Origin: Parietaria judaica
Lineage: Eukaryota > Streptophyta > Magnoliopsida > Rosales > Urticaceae
Direction of reading: 5' to 3'
Length of the DNA: 64,000 bases
NCBI GenBank assembly: GCA_954871525.1
Contig: OX940869.1
Span: 11,245,001 to 11,309,000 of the forward strand
In this document: positions 22,865 through 32,770 of the stretch, in pieces
Layout: every line of letters begins with the position of its first letter
How positions within the stretch are numbered: position 1 is the first letter of the stretch
Notes under the pieces: generated by a model
What the model was told of the DNA's origin: nothing
The model's input: the letters and a program-made list of their open reading frames with translations, nothing else
Database searches by the model: none
Translations under genes and position numbers: made by a program

Positions 22865-24877
22865 ATGAATTTTCGAGACGAATCACCCGAACGTGATGTA
22901 CGGGATCGAGAAGAATCACACGAACGTGAAATCAAACCCGATTAGCTTATTTTTATTTGCATTCGAAATTGTTGTATTGAACTAGTTTCTAAGATTTAGT
23001 TAATTATTTTATGGAGGTATAGACGAGAATGAATCAAAACCGAGAAGAAAACTAGAAGATCAAGGACAAAGAAAAGTGACTCTAATGAGAAGCATCAATG
23101 TATTGAAGCATAAGGGGGAAAAAGTTCATGTTAAATTTGATGAGAAAGAACAACCGGAAGGACAAGAAGGTGATTTTTTAGGTAGTTGGATTGGTGTGTT
23201 AGCTAGGGAATTCGCTCCAATAACTATTATCGATTGGAGAGATAAAAGTTATGCTAAGGTGAAAGAACGGATATGGAATGAAGTCAAACAAGCATTTGTA
23301 GTTCCGGGATGGTTCAAAAGAAAATGTTTATCAAGTGCCGCGACTTCGGCAAGACAATTCCGGCATGATCTCTCTACCCTAATCAATAAACATCCCAAGG
23401 GTAAAAGCATTTATGAGCGACCGGATATTGTTGAGAAGTACTACACGAGCATCACGGCCGAAGTATGGAAGGAATTTGTGGAAATTAGATTAAGTGAAAA
23501 GTTTGGGGAACTCTCGAAGCAAAATAAAGGTCATAGAGATCAAGTTGAATACCTCTCGAGAACGGGCCGAAATGGTTATCGGAAGATCGATCAACTACTA
23601 GTTAGGGTTCTAACTTTGTATTTTAATTTTATTTTATTTTATTGCCAAGAATCGAATAACATGTTTATTTTGTTTCTTAGCATGCCAAAAATGGACAATG
23701 GGCCACCTTACCCACACTTTGGTGCGTCACGAGGAAGAACCCCGATGGTTCATTAAAGGACTCAACTTTGGAGCCAATAATAGAGAAAATAGTAAGTACT
23801 TATATAATGTAGTGCAAATATAAGTAGTATATTTGATTCTCTTATAATTGTTGTTTTTTGTAGAACGAATATGCCACGCAAGAAGAAAATGGCGAGTTTG
23901 AACCCGATGAGGAAGTCGACGTATTGACAAGAGCGTTGGGAAAGAAAGATCATTCCGGACGAGTTCGGGGACAATCAAAATACGTCACAAAGCGAGCACA
24001 TCACCGAGCATCCAACTCAACGCCGAATCCCGTCGTTAAAAGCCTCCAAGCGGAAATTGAAGAAATGAAAGCGAAAAGCGAGGCGAAAGATGCGGCTTTG
24101 GAAGAATGGAAGTCAAAAATGGAACTATTTGTCCAACAATCAATTGCTCGAAATTTTGAAGGGAGTAACGATGCATGCTCCCGTGGCGGCACTCCGATTA
24201 GTCAACCGCTCGCACCGGTTACTCAACCCGTAGCTCCGGTTAGTTCGGGAAAAAAGACTAAGCCCGTATCGGTCGACAATGAAAGCGGTGTTGGCGGAAG
24301 GGGCTTGAAGGATGTACGACCGGCGGCCTCTCATCCAAAGACGCCCATTTCGGGTGATGGTGGCGTCGAATGTCTTCTCTACTCGGACGCTTTTGAAGAA
24401 TACGTCGCAAAGGGGAGGGCATATAAACGTTATATCCCGGGCGAGGAACCTTTTCTCAATAAAGAATGGGCGGGCGAATATACTCGGGTGTTAATTGAAG
24501 TGGTAGATGCTCCGATGCCTAATATTCCTCTCCCTATGGAAACGCAATGTATGGAATTTCTCGATGACGCGATCGGGAACTTAGTGCCTTGGCCGACAAG
24601 GTTAATCAAGAAAGTCGATTCCCAAGGTAGTCCATCTCTCATACCTAAGCCAAAAGAGGTTGCCAAAAGTGCACAAGATCCAAAAAAGATTAAGATGTCT
24701 ACCGTTGTTCCGGAATTGAGACCGTTGGCCGATTATGCCAACAATTATATGCTCGCACCAAATGCATTACTCGAAGTGAATCTTGATAAAAGTTTGGGTC
24801 AAGATTTAACTTATTTAACTTTCGATGATATGCGCGAATTTCTAATCTCCGAGGACTTGAATGTGTCGTTGGGATAA
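22865..24877 (+). CDS. CACTA Transposase_24/DUF8039-like protein (left copy)
   Basis: Four exons can be traced: 22865-22940, 23023-23600, 23681-23791 and 23864-24877, about 592 residues. Exon 2 carries the Ptta/En/Spm Transposase_24 pattern (NVLKHKGEKVHVKFDE, DFLGSWIGVLARE, IWNEVKQAFVVPGWFKRKCL, SRTGRNGYRKIDQLL). Exon 3 has NGQWATLPTLWCVTRKNPDG. Exon 4 has a probable coiled coil (SLQAEIEEMKAKSEAKDAAL) and a DUF8039-like block (CLLYSDAFEEYVAKGRAYKR.. to AIGNLVPWPTRLIKKV). The 3' end runs into the palindrome spacer and stops at 24875, so the natural C-terminus is lost. The first donor site is AT here but GT in the right copy, which would spoil splicing. Such proteins probably bind element DNA (TnpA-like); that role is inferred. 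Confidence 0.7.
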
Positions 24878-26937
24878 ATTTTCGCCGCGGCAACATTATA
24901 TTTGCCGCGGCCAATATTGACCCAAACTTTTATATTCACATTCAAGTCCTCGGAGATTAGAAATTCGCGCATATCATCGAAAGTTAAATAAGTTAAATCT
25001 TGACCCAAACTTTTATCAAGATTCACTTCGAGTAATGCATTTGGTGCGAGCATATAATTGTTGGCATAATCGGCCAACGGTCTCAATTCCGGGACAACGG
25101 TAGACATCTTAATCTTTTTTGGATCTTGTGCACTTTTGGCAACCTCTTTTGGCTTAGGTATGAGAGATGGACTACCTTGGGAATCGACTTTCTTGATTAA
25201 CCTTGTCGGCCAAGGCACTAAGTTCCCGATCGCGTCATCGAGAAATTCCATACATTGCGTTTCCATAGGGAGAGGAATATTAGGCATCGGAGCATCTACC
25301 ACTTCAATTAACACCCGAGTATATTCGCCCGCCCATTCTTTATTGAGAAAAGGTTCCTCGCCCGGGATATAACGTTTATATGCCCTCCCCTTTGCGACGT
25401 ATTCTTCAAAAGCGTCCGAGTAGAGAAGACATTCGACGCCACCATCACCCGAAATGGGCGTCTTTGGATGAGAGGCCGCCGGTCGTACATCCTTCAAGCC
25501 CCTTCCGCCAACACCGCTTTCATTGTCGACCGATACGGGCTTAGTCTTTTTTCCCGAACTAACCGGAGCGACGGGTTGAGTAACCGGTGCGAGCGGTTGA
25601 CTAATCGGAGTGCCGCCACGGGAGCATGCATCGTTACTCCCTTCAAAATTTCGAGCAATTGATTGTTGGACAAATAGTTCCATTTTTGACTTCCATTCTT
25701 CCAAAGCCGCATCTTTCGCCTCGCTTTTCGCTTTCATTTCTTCAATTTCCGCTTGGAGGCTTTTAACGACGGGATTCGGCGTTGAGTTGGATGCTCGGTG
25801 ATGTGCTCGCTTTGTGACGTATTTTGATTGTCCCCGAACTCGTCCGGAATGATCTTTCTTTCCCAACGCTCTTGTCAATACGTCGACTTCCTCATCGGGT
25901 TCAAACTCGCCATTTTCTTCTTGCGTGGCATATTCGTTCTACAAAAAACAACAATTATAAGAGAATCAAATATACTACTTATATTTGCACTACATTATAT
26001 AAGTACTTACTATTTTCTCTATTATTGGCTCCAAAGTTGAGTCCTTTAATGAACCATCGGGGTTCTTCCTCGTGACGCACCAAAGTGTGGGTAAGGTGGC
26101 CCATTGTCCATTTTTGGCATGCTAAGAAACAAAATAAACATGTTATTCGATTCTTGGCAATAAAATAAAATAAAATTAAAATACAAAGTTAGAACCCTAA
26201 CTAGTAGTTGATCGATCTTCCGATAACCATTTCGGCCCGTTCTCGAGAGGTATTCAACTTGATCTCTATGACCTTTATTTTGCTTCGAGAGTTCCCCAAA
26301 CTTTTCACTTAATCTAATTTCCACAAATTCCTTCCATACTTCGGCCGTGATGCTCGTGTAGTACTTCTCAACAATATCCGGTCGCTCATAAATGCTTTTA
26401 CCCTTGGGATGTTTATTGATTAGGGTAGAGAGATCATGCCGGAATTGTCTTGCCGAAGTCGCGGCACTTGATAAACATTTTCTTTTGAACCATCCCGGAA
26501 CTACAAATGCTTGTTTGACTTCATTCCATATCCGTTCTTTCACCTTAGCATAACTTTTATCTCTCCAATCGATAATAGTTATTGAAGCGAATTCCCTAGC
26601 TAACACACCAATCCAACTACCTAAAAAATCACCTTCTTGTCCTTCCGGTTGTTCTTTCTCATCAAATTTAACATGAACTTTTTCCCCCTTATGCTTCAAT
26701 ACATTGATGCTTCTCATTAGAGTCACTTTTCTTTGTCCTTGATCTTCTAGTTTTCTTCTCGGTTTTGATTCATTCTCGTCTATACCTCCATAAAATAATT
26801 AACTAAATCTTAGAAACTAGTTCAATACAACAATTTCGAATGCAAATAAAAATAAGCTAACCGGGTTTGATTTCACGTTCGTGTGATTCTTCTCGATCCC
26901 GTACATCACGTTCGGGTGATTCGTCTCGAAAATTCAT
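24811..26937 (-). CDS. CACTA Transposase_24/DUF8039-like protein (right copy)
   Basis: Inverted twin of the gene at 22865-24877, with exons at 26937-26862, 26779-26202, 26121-26011 and 25938-24811. Here the first donor site is an intact GT. The reading frame crosses the palindrome centre and ends in the opposite arm at 24811. The last 33 or so residues therefore come from spacer and antisense DNA, and the true C-terminus is missing. Domain content is the same as the left copy. One amino-acid difference is visible in the first block (FAPI to FASI). Within the element this gene lies downstream of Tnp2 on the same strand, as expected for a CACTA accessory protein. Confidence 0.7.
24864..24938. 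other. Spacer at the centre of the CACTA palindrome
   Basis: About 75 bp separates the inverted arms (GAGGACTTGAATGTG ends at 24863; its complement starts at 24939). It contains two GCCGCGGC-type subterminal motifs and a second GACCCAAACTTTTAT segment also found in the right arm near 25002. It looks like a scrap of element terminus trapped at the fold. Confidence 0.75.
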
Positions 26938-27557
26938 CTACAAGTTCATGAACCCACAAAAATATATCAATAAATTTCGAAAAATATAAACCCACCAACA
27001 AACCAAAACACAAATCAACAAAAATTAAAAACCATCAACAAATTCATGAACACATTAAGAGATATTCACTAAATCATCAAAATATCATCACATAAACTAT
27101 AAACAACATTATTTTAACACAAAAATGCATTAAAAATGTAATATCAATTTAGGGCTCAGATTCTAACCTTGTTCAATGTAATATCAACGTGACTAGACTT
27201 GTTGATGGCCGGCGTTCTCTTCCACGGCGACGGCGACGGCGACGGCACAAGGTGAAAAAGAGAAAAGGAGAGAAGGGAGAATGAGAGAAAGAGAGAAAAG
27301 AGAGAAGGGCCAATGAGAGAAAGAGAAAGAAAAAAGCTGAAAAAATAGAAAAAAGGGAGGGAAACTGAAATAACGCGGAAAAAAATCGAAAATTTGGGGG
27401 TTCGACGACACAAAATAGAATGTGTCGTCAAAATTCCCAAAACACGCCGCGGCAAACTTAAACTTGCCGCGGCGAGTTGTACGACGACACTAATATGTGT
27501 CGTCGTATAGAATACATGCCGCGGCATAACATATTTTGCCGCGGCTAATCCTGATAC
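24939..27557 (-). repeat. Inner inverted block of the CACTA palindrome (right side)
   Basis: Gap-free inverted match of 22245-24863 (coordinate sum 49802). It includes the Transposase_24-like gene and a pyrimidine/purine-rich leader (27245-27400, inverted copy of 22430-22560). Confidence 0.9.
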
Positions 27558-27780
27558 AAATAAACCCGTAGCCTCTGTAAAATTGGATGCAGGATTAGCC
27601 GCGGCACAATATTGTGTGCCGCGGCGACTATAACCAACGACACTTAAATGTATTGTCGTACAGCACACTTGCCGCGGCACAATATTGTGTGCCGCGGCAA
27701 ATTCTAGAAGAAACATACCCGTAGCTTTTGTTAAAATGGATGTAAATTTCGCCACGGCTAAAATAACAATGCCGCGGCTA
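27440..27780 (-). repeat. GCCGCGGC-rich array between the two CACTA genes
   Basis: Several GCCGCGGC motifs alternate with GTGTCGTCG stems and with a block containing CCCGTAGCYTYTGTWA. CACAATATTGTGTGCCGCGG appears twice. The part beyond 27557 has no counterpart in the left arm. Confidence 0.65.
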
Positions 27781-27929
27781 ATTTAGATCATTTTTTTATT
27801 TTCCATTTTTCACTTGAAAAAAAAAACCTCTTATTTTACTCTTAGTTTATATTATTACACTTTATTTAACTGAGTATAATTTATAATTAGTAAATGAACA
27901 CCACGAATGCATTGATTTCCCAAGTAAAA

Positions 27930-28330
27930 TTATGCAAAAAAGGGTTTTAGGATTTAGGGCTTAGGGTTAGGGTTAGGGTTAGGGTTTAACTAATTTAGGG
28001 TTTAGAGTTTAGGAACCAATTTTATTTAAACAAAAATTAATGCAAGAGTACATAATGAAATTATTTCCCAAGTAAAGGGTTTTACGGTTTTAGGGTTTAA
28101 GGTTTAGGGTTTAGGGTTTAGGGTTAGGGTTATGGTTTAACCATTTATTAAATTCTTAAACAACGAATTTTATTTAATCAAAAAATAATTTCAAGAGTAT
28201 ATAATTAAATTATTTCCGAAGTTTCCTTTTGCCAAAAAGGGTTTTAGGGTTTAGGGGTTAGGGTTAAGGTTAGGGTTACTTAGGGTTAGGGTTAAGGTTA
28301 AGGCCGTTAGCTAGGGTTCTAAACTTTTTC
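27930..28330 (+). repeat. Interstitial telomere-like repeats in three tandem units
   Basis: Three clusters of TTAGGG/TTTAGGG-type repeats (about 27945-28012, 28077-28137 and 28230-28320) sit in a degenerate tandem unit of 140-155 bp. The unit also contains a CCAAGTAAA or CCGAAGTTT block and an AA..TTTTATTTAA block. They lie just downstream of the Tnp2 gene inside the CACTA element. Confidence 0.8.
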
Positions 28331-28489
28331 ATTAAGTTACAAACTAATTATGTCAAACTTAGTGTTGACTAATTATATATAATGTTACAATAATAAACTA
28401 CATAAAAAAAATGTAAAAATATATCTCAAATTAACCACTATATTAAGTATAGGTACTTTTGCCGCTATTCTAAAAATATTTTTCAGAGA

Positions 28490-28625
28490 GATTTATAAGT
28501 CTGCCGCGGCATATCTTTATTAGCCGCGTCATAATATTTAATCCGACGACACTTTTTAGTGTCGTTGGAATGTTAGCCGCGGCAACTTGATAAGTCGCCG
28601 CGGCATGTTGAAAAAGTTGTTTTGT
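28490..28625. repeat. Short CCGCGGC/GTGTCGTTG motif cluster
   Basis: GCCGCGGCATATC, TTAGCCGCG, CCGACGACAC..GTGTCGTTGG, AGCCGCGGCAAC and CGCCGCGGCATG occur within 130 bp, about 200 bp downstream of the Tnp2 stop codon. Confidence 0.6.
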
Positions 28626-28824
28626 TTTTCTATCTTTTACACATTGAAAAAATTAAAAAAATCAACGGTAAGTACTTGCTTCTGACAATTTAACTTAAAT
28701 CACATCAGTAACTTATATTATGAAATAATAATAAATTTTTAATCATAAATAAAGTCATAAAACTACATTATTAAACAAGTAGAATGAAATAAAAAATTAT
28801 TATTAATATTGATAAGTGAATATT

Positions 28825-31800
28825 TCATTCAATTTCTGTTGACGGGATGTCTAGACGTCGCAACTTAGAAACTTCATCATCATCAAAGTTCTCGACCTCT
28901 TCAATGCTCGGTAGCTTCTTCGAGAATGGTGCGATGGTGGTTATGTCTACGGCTTCTTCGTTGGAATATTCTTCTACGTTTTTTGCCTTCACATGCACGA
29001 CAAGAGATAATTCTGGATCAATCGGGATGGAGACATAAAACACTTGAGTTGCTTGGGATGCCATTATAAATGAATCATTGGCGTAGCCCACTCGTCTAAA
29101 GTCAACGACTGTAATTCCGTCATCGTCAACTTTTACGTAGTTGTTGTCGGCCCATTTGCACTTAAACAATCCAACTCGCAAACCACAATAATCAAGCTCC
29201 CAGATATCTTCTACATATCCGTAGTAGCTCATAATAGCTTGTACTGGATTCTTATCCTTGGCCGACGCAACATGCATTCCTTCCGCAAATAACGTAACAC
29301 CGCTGTTTTGTACGGGGTGTTTTTCGTCTCTTCCCCTTGTGTAAAACGTGTACCCGTTAACGTACCATGATGTGAACCGGGTAACTACTTGTGAAGGGCC
29401 ACCGGAGATCTTCAATATTGTCTCATCATAATGCTTTCTCCTTTGATATAAATGTTCATCGAACCACTTTGGAAACGTACGGTTGTGCTCTTCTTGTAGC
29501 CATTTTACATTTTTTGACTTTTTCGGATAAATACGCCTCAACTCATTCATATGCACATCAATAAAGGGCTCCACACCGGTTGAATTGTGCAACACATATA
29601 GAACGGCTTGCTCCCATTCTTTTCGGTTGACAGTCGAAGGATTACCTGCGCATCAAAACATCAAAGATCAGTTATTATTTTAACGATATTTTTTATATAA
29701 TAAAATTATTAATTATTACTTGAGGATAAGCCTTTTGATTCCGCAATGGCGAGTTTAGGCACCCCAATCGGCGGAGTTTTCGCGCAATACTCAGCACAAA
29801 ATTCAACCGACTCCTCCGCCATATAACATTCGACAATGCTCCCTTCTGGCCGATTATAATTCTTCACGTACCCTTTCAAGACTTTCATATAACGCTCAAT
29901 CGGATACATCCATCGTAAAAATATGGGTCCACAAAACTTCACTTCTCGTACTAAGTGAACAGTTAAGTGTATCATGATGTCGAAAAATGACGGTGGAAAG
30001 AACGTCTCGAGCATGCATAGGGTTTTAACCAAGTCCGCCTGTATCTCGTCGAGTTCCAATGTCTTTACTGTTTTGGCACAGATTTTGTTGAAAAACTCAC
30101 ATAACTTGGAAATGGCATACCGAACTTCCTTTGACAAAAAACCTCGCAATGCAAGAGGAAGTATTTGTTGAAGCAACATATGACAATCGTGGGTCTTCAT
30201 TCCGATAAGTCTCAAATCCTTCATAGATACAAACCTCTTGTAGTTCGACGAATGACCTTCGGGAAATTTTATGGCCGCAAGCCATTCACAAAACTTCCTT
30301 CGTTCCGGTCGAGATAACGTGTGCACAGCCGGTGGTAGAAATGTTTTTTTTTCCTTGAGTCTCGGGATACAAGCCCGGTCTTATACCCAATTCAACGAGA
30401 TCTTCTCGAGCTTTCTTCCCGTCTTTTGTTTTATTTGGATCATCTAGCAAAGTACCGACAATCGACTCACACACATTTTTTTCAATGTGCATAACGTCCA
30501 AACAATGACGAACATAATGCGACTTCCAATACGGGAGCTCATAGAAAATTGATACTTTCTTGAACGGTTTATCTTCATACGACTTTTTCTTACCGCTTAA
30601 TTTTCTTTTTCCAAGCACTGGATAAGTCTCTTCGCAAATCAACTTATAGACAGCTTCGCCGTTCAAAATTCTTGGAGGTCTTCGAAATTCTTGATGTCTA
30701 TTAAACTTCTTCGCATTCTTCCTGTACGGGTGATGTAACGGTAAAAATCTCCTATGATCGAGAAAAACTGTCTTCTTCCCATGCTTCAACCGGGTCGAAC
30801 ATGTATCTTTGATGCAAACAGGACAACCAATTTTGCATTTAACTGAGTAACCTGACAAGTTCCCGTACGCCGGGAAGTCGTTGATTGTCCACATTAACAT
30901 TGCTTTTAATTTGAACTCTTCTTGTAGGTGCGCATCCATGACCGTCATTCCTTCTTCCCACATAATCTTCAAATCATCGGTCAATGGTGCCAAGTAAACA
31001 TCTATGTCATTTCCCGGTTGGCTCGGTCCCGAAATTAAAAGCGTCAACATTAAAAACTTCCGCTTCATACACAATTTCGTAGGGAGGTTGTAGTTGATGA
31101 GTATTACCGGCCAAACACTATATCGACTACTCATGTTCCCAAATGGATTCATCCCATCGGTGGCCAAACCGAGACGCAAATTCCTGTGATCTGCACTGAA
31201 TTCCGGATGATGGGCGTCAAAAGATTTCCACTGTACAGCATCAACGGGGCGTCTTATAACGCCATCTTTACTGCGGTTTTTTGAGTGCCAAATCATGTTC
31301 TTCGCGTGAGTGGGATTGTTAAACATGCGTTTAAACCGCGGCAACGGGGGAATGTACCGTAATACTTTTTGTGGAACCCCTTTGACACCGTCGTGAGGCT
31401 TCTTCCCTATCTTCCACCTTGACTCATTGCAGACCGGACATTCCATTAAATATTCATGCTTATTCCTATACAGTACGCAATCCTTTGGACATGCATGAAG
31501 CTTATCGAACTTCAAACCTAACAACCCCAAAGTCATTTTTGCGTCATACATGGATAAAGGCACTCTATTTCCCTCCGGAAGCACATCCCGAAGGGCTTCC
31601 AACAATTGCGTAAAGCTAGTATTTGACCAACCTCCTGCCGCCTTTAAATGAAATAACGTCACCAAAAACCCTACTTTCGAACTCTTACACCCATCAAACA
31701 AAGGAGCTTCTAAATCATCCACCATCGACTCAAATAACTCCGGTCTTCCCACAAAATCCTCTTCTGCGCATTTCATCAAACCGTCCACGTCATCCTCTTC

Positions 31801-32076
31801 GACGTCTTGTTCTTGTACATAATCATCGACTCTTCTACCACGAATTTTTTCCCCGTGAAAGTACCAATGATCATATGAACTCATTATACCAAACGCAAAT
31901 AAGTGCGATTCGACATCCTCCATAGATTTTGAAACTAAATTTCCACATATGATACATGGACACCGAATAAATTCTCCTCTTCTATACTTAAATTTAACAA
32001 GATCAAAAAACTCTTGAACACCTCTTCGGTAATCATCGCTCAATCTATTTGCTTTCATCCATTCTCTAGAAGCCAT
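28825..32076 (-). CDS. CACTA Tnp2-type transposase (frameshift in a homopolymer)
   Basis: This should catalyse excision and integration of the element. From the N-terminus (ATG at 32076): a transposase-associated domain (REWMKANRLSDDYRRGVQEF, FIRCPCIICGN). Next the Transposase_21/Tnp2 core (LATDGMNPFGNMSSRYSVWP, MDAHLQEEFKLKAMLMWTIN, DFPAYGNLSGYSVKCKIGCP, HCLDVMHIEKNVCESIVGTL). Then DUF4218 (30326-29720: THDCHMLLQQILPLALRG, FLRWMYPIERYMKVLKGYVK). A 74-bp GT-AG intron fits at 29646-29719. Exon 2 carries a DUF4216-like region (WYVNGYTFYTRGRDEKHPVQ) and ends at 28825. At 30344-30352 nine A residues (minus strand) stand where eight would keep the frame, so the core and DUF4218 are out of register. 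That single base may be mutation or sequencing error. Otherwise the gene looks intact. Confidence 0.88.
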
Positions 32077-32279
32077 AATGCAAATCTATTTAACAAGATC
32101 CAGAATTTTGAGAAATAATACCTTTCTTTCCCATAGACAAGCCGATAAGACAAAGCTAAAATCCTTCAACCAAGTCGCCTAAGTTGACTAAGTGTGAAAT
32201 GGATTGTGTATGTGGAGTGTATAGAGAAATAAGTGAAAGGAAATCCTAAATAAGAGTTATAAAATCTCAGATCTGCGAC

Positions 32280-32770
32280 ATCAGCCGCGGCACATTAAAT
32301 AATGCCGCGGCAGAACTTCTCAGACGACACTCTTTTGTGTCGTCGTACAACTCGCCGCGGCAAATATGAATTCACCACGGCTAAAACAACCTCAGAAATT
32401 ACAGAGGCTACGGGTTGTTTTTTCGCACAGTTTTGCCGCGGCAAACATATATTCGCCGCGGCAAAAAAAATTTGGCCGCGGCATATCACAGTTCGCCGCG
32501 GCTAAACAATGCTCAGAAATTACAGAGGCTACGGGTTGATTATCGCACAGTTTTAGCCGCGGCGAAAATATACTTGCCGCGGCTAACAAAAATTAGCCGC
32601 GGCAACATACTATTCGCCGCGGCCAATGTGTGCTCAGAAATTACAGAGGCTACGGGTATATTATCGCATAGTGTAGCCGCGGCGAATATTAGGGTGCCGC
32701 GGCTAATATTTGTTAACGACGACATTTTTTGTGTCGTTGGAAATATAGCCGCGGCAACTAGATAAATGGC
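32280..32770. repeat. CACTA array with three units of about 120 bp
   Basis: CTCAGAAATTACAGAGGCTA starts at about 32391, 32511 and 32632, so the period is about 120 bp. Between the starts lie four or so GCCGCGGC motifs per unit. A GACGACAC..GTGTCGTCG stem stands at 32323-32348. The array covers the region upstream of Tnp2 and probably holds accessory-protein binding sites and the promoter (inference). The left arm keeps only its outermost part. Confidence 0.8.

Larger units (their letters stand above)
19400..24863 (+). repeat. Left arm of the CACTA palindrome
   Basis: Positions 19400-22245 pair with 32588-35332, and 22245-24863 pair with 24939-27557. In the inner part, left plus right coordinates always sum to 49802 (23076/26726, 23924/25878, 22275/27527), so that block is aligned without gaps. 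In the outer part the sum is 54732 near the end and about 54833 after a 102-bp deletion in the right arm. Identity is near complete by eye; one protein difference (FAPI/FASI) occurs in 226 residues of the ORF at 23076. Confidence 0.9.

Noticed and set aside
27945..28320. Possible true telomere or chromosome end
   Set aside because: Clusters are short, mixed in type, separated by AT-rich DNA and enclosed by coding transposon DNA on both sides.
32390..32660. Regularly spaced repeats considered as a CRISPR-like array
   Set aside because: The host is a plant, units are 120 bp with long variable similarity throughout, and the motifs are CACTA binding-site-like.
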